From Lathyrus oleraceus (taxonomy: Eukaryota > Streptophyta > Magnoliopsida > Fabales > Fabaceae): a stretch of DNA of 64,000 bases. A model generated the notes under the pieces. That model did not search any database. It saw only the letters and a program-made list of their open reading frames with translations, and had not been told where the DNA came from. The position numbers were made by a program, and so were the translations under genes. Of the stretch, positions 23,836 through 33,476 are shown in pieces; within the stretch, counting starts at the first letter, position 1, and the number at the start of each line of letters is the position of its first letter. The stretch is taken from positions 273,986,916 through 274,050,915 of the forward strand of contig NC_066583.1 in NCBI RefSeq assembly GCF_024323335.1, read 5' to 3'.

Positions 23836-24580
23836 TAGGATTTTTTTCCCACACTTTCTTTTAAGTTTGGATACAAATTGATAGTTTTCTAGTGTCTCAC
23901 ATTAAAATCCTGACTTAAAGAATTAGTAAGAGAGTCACAGTTTTAGGTATCCTCTAATTTCTTGAAGTTGACCACAAAGAGTATTTTACTTCTATGTGTT
24001 GTAGTACACTTTTCAACCTTATACATTGCATAGACATTGTAAACAACCATAATAACTAAGCTAATCATAACGTGTTTATAATGTGTTTAGTCATTGTTAT
24101 TCATATCTAATTAGAATGGATGATAACCAAACTGCAAAAGTTAAAATGTGTTTAGTAGGTTCAACTGAACTTGGTAGGAAGGACCACAATTCGATCACCC
24201 AAGATTGCGATCAGAAATGAATTAAAACCACTTAATGTCAGAACAGATTGAAATAGCGAGTTCAATTAAAAACATTAAAACAAAAAAAGATAATACAAAA
24301 ATGGTAATAAACCTTTAAAATGGTAATAAACCTTTAAAAACATTAAAACAAAAAAAGATAATACAAAACTTGAATATTCCGAAACTCAAGAATTGTTTTA
24401 TTTAATTATGGTATCCAACAAAACCATTACCAAAATGAATTTTTAGAGCTGATATATAACTTGATATATTGAACAAAACAACGCCAATCTGGATTTTTTG
24501 TTGATAAACTTATCAGTACCACCGATAGTGCAACCTGCATATGCTTAAAAAAAGTAAAAAGCTGCTTATGTTGCTCAAAC
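23836..24580. other. No gene seen; small local duplication
   Basis: About 33 bases (AAAAACATTAAAACAAAAAA plus GATAATACAAAA) occur twice at about 24268 and 24335. They are separated by a duplicated ATGGTAATAAACCTTT. Otherwise unremarkable AT-rich sequence. Confidence 0.5.
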
Positions 24581-25445
24581 TAGGGGTGGCAAAATGGATG
24601 GATTGGATGGATATGGATTGGATCGTTAATGGATGGATCAAAACAATCCATTATCCATTAACAATCCACTAAAAGTTTTTAAAAAATATCCAATCCAATC
24701 CATCCATTAAGAATAAAAATCCATCCAATCCATCCATTATCATATTTTTAGTGGATGGATATCCATCCATCCATTTTATTTTCCTTTAAAATTTTTCTTT
24801 GAAATTTATTTTTTTAAAAAAAGTTTTTTACGTTTTTTTAATAAAACAATATCAGTATTTTTTTTTTGAGAAAAATTATTTTTTTTCAAAAAAATAAAAT
24901 AAAATATTTTTTTTATTTTCGATTTTTTTTTTATATTCGTAAAAAAACATCAAAAATAAAATCAAATTTTGGTATTTAAAAAAAAAAAATCAAAATAAAA
25001 AATATTTTTTATTTTTCAAAAAAAAAATTTGATATTTGAAAAAATTTATTTTTTTAACATTAGACAAAAAATTATTTGACCATAAAAAAATATATTTTTT
25101 ATTTTTTTAACATTAGATAAAAAAATTTAATATTTTTTGTATTTTCAAAAAAAAAAATATTTTTTTTCAAAAAAAGTTATTTTTTTTTCAAAAAAAAATT
25201 ATTTTTTTTTCAAAAAAAAATGATTTTTTTTTTTAATATTTGAAAAAATTTATTTTTTTAAAATTAAATAAAAAAATCCATTGGATCATTAAAATGTGTT
25301 GGATGGATTGGATCAATCCATGTTTATAAATGGATGGATTGGATCAATCCATTAACTTAATTTTTATTTAGTGGATGGATTGGATGGATTTTTTGATGGA
25401 TGGATTGGATGGATTTTGTGTTAATGGATCAAATTGCCACCCCTA
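24581..25445. mobile_element. hAT-type MITE, 865 bp
   Basis: Terminal inverted repeats TAGGGGTGGCAA and TTGCCACCCCTA bound the element. A perfect 8-bp target duplication GCTCAAAC lies at 24573-24580 and 25446-25453. The 8-bp duplication and the AGGGGTGGCAA-type ends fit the hAT superfamily. Subterminal zones carry many GGATGGATTGGATGG-like repeats in both orientations, and the centre is made of long A and T runs. No transposase is encoded, so movement would need one in trans. Confidence 0.85.
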
Positions 25446-25960
25446 GCTCAAACTGATCTGAAAACTGCAAAAGATACATAGTCATAGAGTTACACAAGGA
25501 AAATAAAGAGATAACTAAACATATGAGAGAAAAGATGAATACTTTTACCACAAATATCCATGAAATAAAAGCACTCTTTAACTCAATGATCTATGGTGTA
25601 GTGTAGCAGACAGAGTTTCATCCATCGTACAGACATGCCTTCTGAGCTTTTCAGGAGGAAGGAGTACTAGATATGCCAGAAAGCACTCACTCAAACTCCA
25701 TTATTAAACCTCAACATGACACTATCAAGGATTACAGCACATTACCAGATAGGTCTTCAGCATCATTATTTATGTATTTTTTTTCCAACTCAAAAAAACA
25801 TATATACTTAATTATATTTTCCATGATATTACACATAAATAAAAATTGACTTCAAAACTGGCTCAAGATCTAATCATTCACCTGTTTAATTACTCCAAGC
25901 TGGTACTAGTAAGTGGTATATATAGGTCATAACGGTTGAGTTGTGAAATTCTGAAGCTGT
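25446..25960. other. Sequence downstream of the MIR172 hairpin, no other gene seen
   Basis: No coding frame or repeat is recognised. It probably includes the 3' part of the MIR172 primary transcript, whose end was not located. Confidence 0.4.
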
Positions 25961-25963
25961 ATT

Positions 25964-26085
25964 AGTCATTGATTGCTGCTGCAGCATCATCAAGATTCTC
26001 ATGACAAAAGGGCTTAATGATTTGAACCAATAAAGCCCTTAAAAGCTTGTGAATCTTGATGATGCTCCACTAGCAAACATTGACT
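25964..26085 (-). ncRNA. MIR172: MIR172 microRNA precursor
   Basis: On the minus strand the 3' arm (25999-25979) carries a 21-nt sequence starting AGAATCTTGATGATGC and ending TGCAG. This agrees with the miR172c/d form as I know it. The 5' arm (26068-26048) carries the star strand starting GGAGCATCATCAAGATTC. The arms pair nearly fully, and pairing extends to AGTCA/TGACT at the base; the loop side is closed by AAGGGCTT/AAGCCCTT. miR172 guides repression of AP2/TOE-type transcription factors. It promotes the adult phase and flowering, and in legumes it affects nodulation. A TATA box and a CT-rich tract lie upstream at 26456-26598. Which legume paralogue this is cannot be told from the window. 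Confidence 0.93.
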
Positions 26086-26194
26086 GTTTTTTTTCACTTT
26101 AGATCTGTGTCTCTACCTGACCATGATATCATGCAAGAAAACAATTAAGGTAGTAGAAGTAGGAAAAGAGAAAGGGAAGAATAATATAAAAACA

Positions 26195-26214
26195 ACCCTA
26201 ACCCTAACCCTAAA
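26195..26214 (-). promoter_or_regulatory. Telobox repeats within the MIR172 primary transcript region
   Basis: The plus strand reads ACCCTAACCCTAACCCTAAA, three adjoining telobox-like units. They lie between the predicted transcription start and the hairpin. Teloboxes are bound by TRB proteins and help recruit PRC2 in Arabidopsis; a role here is inferred. Confidence 0.6.
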
Positions 26215-26455
26215 TCAAATACAAGGCAAAAGTAAAGCATGTTTAGGTTTAGGTGTGTAGACAAAGAAGACCCACTTGGTAGTATTATTGACCAATAATA
26301 ATTAACAACTCTTGTATAGTATAGAGACAAGAAAAAACAAAAGAAAAGTAAAGAAGAAAAAGCTAAGAAATAACAAGAAAAAACTCTAACATGAGAACTG
26401 AAAGAAGGGTTGTGGAGAAAGTAGAGATAAGTGAAAATGAAGAAGGTTTAATGGT

Positions 26456-26465
26456 GTTTATATAG
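26456..26465 (-). promoter_or_regulatory. TATA box of MIR172
   Basis: The minus strand reads CTATATAAAC, a near-ideal plant TATA box. A start about 30 bases further, near 26425, would put the hairpin about 340 bases into the transcript, a usual distance for plant MIR172 loci. Confidence 0.65.
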
Positions 26466-26490
26466 AGAGAAAAACTCAACAAGAATATGT

Positions 26491-26598
26491 AAGAGAGAGA
26501 GAGAGAGATAGTGTGATAGTGTAATAAATGAGGGAGAAGATTGGTTGGTGGCCAAAGATCTGTCAGTGAGAGATAGAGAGAGTTAGAGAGAGAGAGGG
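26491..26598. repeat. GA/CT-rich tract upstream of the MIR172 TATA box
   Basis: Two GA runs (26491-26509 and 26567-26598) flank 55 bases of mixed sequence, 30-140 bases upstream of the TATA box on the minus strand. GA/CT tracts are common in plant promoters and are bound by BPC proteins. Confidence 0.7.
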
Positions 26599-26629
26599 CA
26601 CAACAGTTAGACATCGTAATCTTAGGCAC

Positions 26630-27100
26630 CAAATTTACCTAAAACTTAAAAACTCTGTGACCAATTCCAAATTCCAGAGATGGAAAACGGAATAATAGTT
26701 ACCATAAGTGAGTAAAGAAAATGAAATACTTAATTACCGTTCCAGTAAAGGAAATGAGGTGGAGTTTGCGTTGCGTACTGTACAAGCGTTTTTTCAAATT
26801 GTGGGGGCTGGAAGGAATTGACAGGGCCTGTTCATATACTGACTCTTTAGCTCACCCAAGGTTCCAAAGGGAGAACGCTACATTGCCCTCTCCTTCTTCC
26901 TTAGGGTTTCCTTGTTTTTATTTGTATTTCAATTGTACCTCTTTTGGACTGTTCTTAAGTTTCTTTTTTAGAACATAGGTTAGTTATAATATTTTATATA
27001 GTGGATTTAATTTAGAACAAATTAAACTTTTGATTCTTTAAGCTAGTTTTTTCTAACTTCACTTTTTATATCATTTGCTTATACTTTTTTGTATCTCGGA
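26630..27100. other. Upstream flank of MIR172, no gene seen
   Basis: The sequence upstream of the predicted promoter probably includes distal regulatory sequence. The 85-codon plus-strand frame at 26721-26978 shows no recognisable domain. Confidence 0.4.
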
Positions 27101-27139
27101 AAATATCTAGCGATCTGCGAGACTCGTCTATGAATTAAG

Positions 27140-27960
27140 CTCTCCATTTAGTTTGGAGCAGTGAGATCCCTTCTAAAGTTTGTGTTTTCATTTGGCAACT
27201 CCTTCAAGATCATATTCCTACTAGAGAGAACTTAGTTAATAGAGGAATTCCACTCGTGTTGGGGAGTATTCTTTGCTCGTTATGTTCAACGGTTACAAAG
27301 TCGTCGTCCCATGTTTTTGTTACTTGTGAGGTGGTGGTTTTAGTTTGGTAAAAGATTTTTAGATGGTTGGGGTGGGTTAGGATTTTTAGATGGTTGTGTG
27401 GGTTATGGTTACTTCAAATATTTTTCATTCTAGTGGTTTGTCTAAGATTAGGGGGTTGTCTTATGATTTGGCATGTGGTGATCTGGTCAATTTGAAAATC
27501 TTGAAATGATGTAGTGTTCTCAAACAAACTGACGACTTCAAAGGACATGGAAGACTTAAGCGTCTTCTTGGTATATAAATGATGTCTTGGTAGGTCTGTG
27601 GGTAGTTCCCGTGTTTTCGAGAATCCTATCACGTATCTTATCTAATAGCAGATGGAGTGTTTACAACATTTCTATCGCGTGTTCTTGGTGTTCTACTGAA
27701 GTTCGGTGTTCGCTTGTGTTGGTCAGTGTTCGGGGAGCTCTAGCTCTAGTGTTTGGTTGATTCTTGGTTGTGAGTTGTGGAGGGTTTGGTTCGTCTTTGA
27801 TTGATGAATGTCTTCTCTTATAGCGATTGTAGTTTCCTCATTTGTATTTTTTGTTTTTTGGTACCTCTTGTGCCTTTTCCATATTTGACTTGTACTATAT
27901 TGACTTTTAGTGCCTTTTATTTTATTTGCTTCTAAAAAATGTTTTGATCTTTGTAGAATA
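27140..27960 (+). pseudogene. LINE 3' fragment (RT C-terminal zinc-finger region and tail)
   Basis: From about 27149 a plus-strand frame gives IPSKVCVFIWQLLQDHIPTR then ENLVNRGI and a C..C...HVFVTCE block. This is the zf-RVT region at the C-terminus of plant LINE reverse transcriptases. Frameshifts and stops follow. The 3' part (27800-27960) is T-rich with CTTGTGCCTTTTCC and TTGTACTATATTGAC, like the tails of plant LINEs. The RT catalytic part is missing, as expected for a 5'-truncated copy. Confidence 0.75.
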
Positions 27961-28525
27961 TTTTTTCTTCAATTTGGTCGTCTAACATTTTTTAGATCAA
28001 TTTTCATCTTTTAAGTCATAGTAAACATTGTACATTTTAAAATATTTTCTTCTCGTTTTGATTCCTTAACTTACAAAAATGATATATTTTGATACCAAGG
28101 TTACAAATGTTAAAATTGTAATCTTTTAAGATAAAAATGTTAGACACCAGTCAACTTGTCATTTCTTAAGAAATGTCATGGGAGGATGCTTCATGATATT
28201 GAGCTTTTGATACACATCTTCTCTCTCTGTCGAGTATGGAGTTCATAATGTTTTTGCCTATAAAAGGTGGAGATCTGGTGGCTTTATAAACATTAATTTA
28301 GTGGAAAGAGATATCCCCTATAGACAATAAACACATATGCATTTCCTATTGATTTGAAGCAAGTCTAGTTAGGAAGGTAGGTAATGACATTCTCAACTTC
28401 TTTTGCAGAGCACCCTTGGACCGATGCATGTTCCTTAACATCTCAAGTTTCTGAGGCTATACTAGATCTCGGTACAACGAGGGACCTTATCATGGAGAGC
28501 ATGAGTTATTAGTGTACAAGTGACT
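27961..28525. other. No gene seen
   Basis: T-rich, no recognised feature. A segment about 27930-28100 resembles 32280-32400 loosely (TTTTGATC, CAATTTGGTC motifs) and may be an old dispersed repeat. Confidence 0.4.
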
Positions 28526-28529
28526 TCAA

Positions 28530-29515
28530 GCACAGGGGGGGGGGGGTGAATTGTGGTATTTAAAATTCGTGATTACATTTATACTTTTTTCGATTAAGAC
28601 CGCCTTAGTAATTTTGTTTGAGTAAATCGCAGCGAAGATAAATAATAATAAGTAAATAACACAAAGTAAAGAGAATATGGTTAGAAAGATAACACTAGAG
28701 AGTCATCCAGGTTTTCCCAAATATAGGAATAGTTTTGTTCCCAAGAGGTCTTCTTGAGATTTTGACTATAAACTTTGAGCTTTTGAAGGTTATGCACATA
28801 AACCTTAATACAGTCTAATCTTGAGATTATTACAGGCTTATCCTCAACTAATGATAGCTTTTATCTCATGTTAAACTATCTAACCGTCTAAAGATTTATG
28901 CCTTATCTCAATAACCAAAACAATTTTTTTTTGGTAAAGTTTAAGAAACCAATCACAAAAAATTTATGACAGGTTTATCTCATTAATCAAACTCAATCTC
29001 TTAACAATATCGCACTCTTAAGAATTGAAATGACCAACACAACCACTTACAGAAATTTCTTTCTCACAAGAAAAACTTCACTTACAAGCCCTAAGGCAAT
29101 ATCAAGTGAAAGAAATATTTTCTAGAGAGAGAGAAAGAAATTAGAGAGATACATTTCAAAGAAAATGCTAAACGTTGGAAAATGGTGTGTAATAAAGAGG
29201 AGGTGTTTCTCCCTTATATAATAGTTGAAAAAAAAATAAAAAATAGAAATAATCCATGTGCCGAATTAATGATCCAATCGATTAGCACAAGACTCCGATG
29301 GATTGGTCATCTCATTTCTAATCGATTAACAAGCCTAAATAAGAAACTTTGGATATAGAGCTATTGTAAGTCATTAATGTGATGTCTTTATCATTTAGGT
29401 AATCGATTAACACTCTTCCAATTGATTGACTTAATGCTCCAATCTATTGGTTGGTTCTGAAAAGTTTTTTCAAAACGATTGACACAAATTACCAATCGAT
29501 TGATTACTTCAAAGA
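28530..29515. repeat. Degenerate LTR-like repeat with AATCGATTA motifs
   Basis: It starts with a G-run (28536-28546) followed by GTGAATTGTG. It contains five or more ATCGATTA-like sites between 29276 and 29505 (CCAATCGATTAGC, CTAATCGATTAACAAG, GTAATCGATTAACAC, CCAATCGATTGATT). I associate the GGGGGTGAATTG start and clustered ATCGATTA motifs with LTR or related repeats of legumes, but neither terminus nor coding part is seen. Confidence 0.4.
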
Positions 29516-29604
29516 TACTTTGGAAAAAAGTTTGGCCAAGTTTTTAATCACTTGGCTCTGCTTGGAAAATGATTTTCAAGATAAAACATTTGAAAATACA
29601 TTGT

Positions 29605-29762
29605 GTGCGTCTGTGCATGTGCATGTGCATGTGTATGTGGGTGTGTGTGTGCGCGTGCGTGCGTGTGTCCATACATGCGCGTGTGTGTGTGTGTGGTGTG
29701 TGCGTGCGTGTGTGCGTGTGTGTGCGTTTGAGTGCGCATGCGTGCATTTGTGTGTGTGTGAG
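29605..29762. repeat. Imperfect (TG/CG)n microsatellite
   Basis: Alternating purine-pyrimidine run with TGTGTG, GCGTGC and CATGTG segments. All ORFs over it are composition artefacts. Confidence 0.9.
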
Positions 29763-30690
29763 TTGTCTTTCACACTTTATATGAGGCTTCAAGATTCTTT
29801 GCTAGATTGCCTATGATTATATAAGCACATTGATCTTAAATCTCTTTTTGTTGATGAGGCATGAAATATTTATTTGGATAGATCGTCATCACCAAGATTG
29901 AAAGTTATTTCCACTGACTTTAATCATCATTGTCATCATCGAAACTTCATATAGACGTTCAGCGGTATTCATACCTAAAAGTACATATATCTATAATTAA
30001 GCGGATGAGACTAGGGATCTTAGATAGATGAAAGATTTCTTTTTCTAGGAAAGCCAGTTGGTGTGTGGCTTGCTTTTGATCTTAAAGGTGTTTTCCCTAT
30101 TCTTAGGAATGATGCCTGTCGGTGGAGCCATGATTTTGATGGTTTATTCATTGTGAAATTGACCTATTTGGTAATGTTTGAGTCTTCCTCCAAATAAGAT
30201 GATTTTTTAATATAGTAGTCTGACTTCTTCCTTTGGTCTATAAGTGTTGGGCGTTGGCCAAAGTTTTTGTCTTTTCTTTGTAGTTACTTTAAGATAGAAT
30301 ATTCATTAGAGAAAACCTCCTTAAACACAATGTATGTCTGGGCCTAGGATGGTCCTTATGTGTTTTTTTCAATATCATTAAAACTAATATAATCATATAT
30401 TTTTTATGTATGAGGCAATGACTAGTTTAAGGTATAGTATTTTTAAGTGTCTAAGGTGGGAGTTTGTGTCACCTCGGGTTTGAAGGATGTTCCATAGACG
30501 AGTGGAGTAGGACACGAGTTTGAAGGATTATATCATCTCTCACCGTCAACGATATGTATTTTTGCATGCATTAAAGAGAGATCTATTATATGAAGATAAT
30601 GATAATGCTAAAATTACTAGTATAAAGATAAAGTGATGAAGACAGAGTTAGATCGTCATTGAATATCAGATCCACTTTTGAATATTGTGT
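29763..30690. other. No gene seen
   Basis: No conserved frame, RNA gene or repeat terminus recognised on either strand. Confidence 0.4.
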
Positions 30691-30699
30691 ACTTATAGA

Positions 30700-31100
30700 G
30701 AAAATATGATCTCATGGAAATGCAAGAAACAAAATACAACACATAACTGCCCCATCCACTACGGAAGGTGAATACTATGCTATGATAACATTCATAAAGG
30801 AGAGTGCATGGCTTAGAAATTTACTCTTAGAATTAAAATCGAAAGACCTTCGGGCCATATCAATCATATATGATAGTCAAGTTTCACTCCACTACATCCA
30901 GTTTAATTTTCCACAAACGAACGAAACACATTATAATTGAAATAATGTTACGTAAGGCACAAAGTTATTTTAAGAGATAACACACCACAAATTTTATCAA
31001 ATCAAAAGACCAAATTACTGATATATTCACTAAATCTTTCAAAGGCTCTCGAGTTGATTACATTACTAACAAACTCATCTCATATTACATATATTATCCG
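30700..31100 (+). pseudogene. Ty1/copia RNase H C-terminal remnant
   Basis: After a frameshift the translation gives TEAEYYAMITFIKESAWLRN, then YDSQVSLHYIQFNF. This corresponds to the copia RNase H end (the usual T-E-A-E-Y block, the D-S-Q block, and a later region ending in a K-S-F-K-G-like stretch). Many frameshifts and stops. RT, integrase and gag are absent. An LTR-like sequence follows at 31114. Confidence 0.7.
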
Positions 31101-31113
31101 ACCTGAAAATGAG

Positions 31114-31310
31114 TGTCATGAATACAAATAATCAGAGACTCAAATAATATCCTAATTATTAGGATTGATTAGATATCTTATTTGTACATCTCATTTGATT
31201 ATAAATATACAAATTATTGTCTTATTAGACACAAGACATCGCATTTATCTTATTTGTACATTTTATTTGTTCTTAAATATATGTGGTCTTATTACACATA
31301 AGACATTACA
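31114..31310 (+). mobile_element. Putative 3' LTR of the copia remnant, about 197 bp
   Basis: TGTCATGAAT begins directly after a purine-rich CTGAAAATGAG, and AGACATTACA ends at 31310. Two imperfect copies of a 65-70 base segment starting TCTTATTTGTACAT lie inside. The right end is a guess based on the ACA terminus. Confidence 0.45.
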
Positions 31311-32280
31311 ATCAAAAAGAGATTATTTTTTGTATACGTAGTTGTTTAAATTTTTTATTTTTGTTTCAGAACAATGAAGATAAACATATATTTATTTGAT
31401 GTTTGAAGTCTTGGAATCATATTGAAAAAGATTTAATTGAAATTATATTGATAGTGGAAAATGATTTTATACCGTCAATTAATCTTAGACGTTGAATATT
31501 AAAATATATTTGACTTTTATTTTAAAAATCTATAAAATAATACAAACGGATGATACTGATGAATCGACACTGTAAATCTTTTATAATGTATAGTAATTAA
31601 TCCATATTGAAAAATGAAATCCATCTATACACTACTATTACTATATGGTTTGTAGTTTCCCTTAACATGTCAAACTCTATGATAAAACAAAAATGCTTAG
31701 AATCAGAAGCCTACGGATCAACATGATTCATTTGAATTTCTAACAAAAAAAAATATGACACTGAACAATCACTTATTGAAAAAACTCAATTGGCAAATCT
31801 GAAACTAGTTGGTGTTATGCTAGTTTGGCTCAAAACTCCAAGGGTTACAGAATGTTCCTACCGCACTTTTTTTAATAGCCAATCAGATTCTACAAACGTG
31901 ACATTGATGTGACAGCATGCGTACGATGATGGAAGAGAGAGTATATGAAAGACAAGCGTTGAACACGGAGTAGTGGATCCTATTCTCACACGCTCTACTA
32001 CGCAATTTAATTTTCCTCTTCCTCGGACGGATCTATAACTCTCAAATTACTAATTAATTATGATTATGTTTCCCATCTTCAGAGTACAGTGCCTCATTGT
32101 CCCTTTTTAGATAAATTGAGAGAATGCTTTCAATTAAAAAATATCTTTATTTACTTCACTTTTCTCCACTAAAAGGACTCTTATTTTTAAAGACTACTCA
32201 CACCAATTAGAGAATTATTTTTATTAAATTACACCCCATTTCTCTCATGTTTTCATAATATACGATTTCTTTTATGTTAT
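31311..32280. other. No gene seen
   Basis: AT-rich low-copy sequence. Nothing recognised on either strand. Confidence 0.4.
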
Positions 32281-32489
32281 TTTAGATTAAATATATATTT
32301 TTTGTCTCAGTGGTCAATTTTAATCTTTTAATTTTTAAAAATATCAATTTGATTCTTTATCTCTTCGAAATGTATTAAATAAGTCATTTTCAATATAAAC
32401 GACGTTTATTTTTGCATGTTTGACATCCTAGTTGACATTTGTTCATCACCGTATTTGTTTTCACTATGTTTATTCTCATCTCTTTTATC

Positions 32490-33060
32490 AAATGGATCCT
32501 AAATTGAATTAGAGCACAACTCTCCTTGATTGTCATCGTCATTGCTTCAAATCGTGAAATCTTATAAGAATGGGTTTTGGGTGTTGTTCTTCCATATCGA
32601 CAGGGGAGAGTTATGAGAGTTTTTATTAGAAGGTTTATAAAAGTTCCAATATTCATGGAGTCTGAGTTGTCGTTGTGGAGACATTGTTGTTTTTCGTAGG
32701 GCAACAATATTTAGCAACTGTGGAAAATAATTATGGGGATGTCCACATTTTAAGATAGGATTTCATAGTTATTCTTATTGAAAAATTATGGGAAATTGTA
32801 GTTGGTTTAACATTTTTGTTTGGTTTCTTAATCTACACAAGGCTCAAACTGAGTGTGGGTTCTTTGATTGGTTCTATGAAGAAGTGGAAGATGAGAAGAA
32901 CCAATTTATAATGAAACAAAAATTGAGGTTGGAAAAGTTAACTAAGGAAAATGAAGCATATGGATAAAATCTTGAAAAATTAAGGGTCATAATTGAGGAA
33001 CAAAAACAAGATTTGTTGGAACTTTAAGGGGATATGAAGAACATTTTGAAGTGAAAGAAA
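32490..33060 (+). pseudogene. GRF-zinc-finger and coiled-coil protein pseudogene (transposon-associated type)
   Basis: A plus-strand frame at about 32850-33030 reads ECGFFDWFYEEVEDEKNQFI, then MKQKLRLEKLTKENEA and, after a stop, LRVIIEEQKQDLLEL. CGFF.W.DEE followed by a coiled coil is the C-terminal half of short plant GRF-type zinc-finger proteins. These are numerous in legume genomes and often found near transposons. The upstream half (32490-32840) is too frameshifted to read, though GWVFGVVLPYRQG-like residues occur. No intact product. Confidence 0.5.
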
Positions 33061-33099
33061 TTTTGGAAGATACTGTCTTTTCTTGTTTTTACTGTTTAA

Positions 33100-33476
33100 T
33101 ATTCGGGATGATTTAAATGGAATTATGTGTCAGTACAAGTTATGTATCAGTACTAGTTTTGTATCAGTATGATGTAGTTGAATCCAATGGAATTATGTAT
33201 CAATATGTTTCAATTGAATGTACCAGTTTTGTTTAAGACCAATGATAAATTTCAATTGAATGTTGAATATACTCGGGTTTTTAATCAGCATGTATTAGTT
33301 GAATGTGCTAGTTTTTAAGTTGAATGTTTCATTATTTGTACCCAAAATTTTATGTTTAAGTTGAATGTACTGTCAATTATGTATCAATATGTTTAAGTTG
33401 AATGTATCAATTTGTTTACACATGGGTTTTATTTATCAGTATGTACTGGGATTTTTATAAGTATATACCAGAGTTT
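33100..33476 (+). repeat. Degenerate short repeats (ATGTATCAGTATG / AAGTTGAATGTA)
   Basis: About ten imperfect copies of TATGTATCARTAT and AGTTGAATGTACC alternate without fixed spacing. They may be an expanded 3' region of the pseudogene to the left. The run ends where the X LTR starts. Confidence 0.55.

Noticed and set aside
26195..26214. Interstitial telomere tract marking a chromosome fusion
   Set aside because: Only about 20 bases, which is the size of promoter teloboxes.
26145..26632. Protein-coding exons on the minus strand (61- and 89-codon frames rich in L and S)
   Set aside because: They read through the CT-rich promoter and the MIR172 leader; residue make-up follows the CT repeats.
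29451..29816. 121-codon frame and four overlapping cysteine- or histidine-rich frames
   Set aside because: All lie on the TG/CG microsatellite; composition explains the residues.
32390..32707. 105-codon minus-strand ORF
   Set aside because: It is antisense to the degenerate GRF-like region and without similarity I can name.
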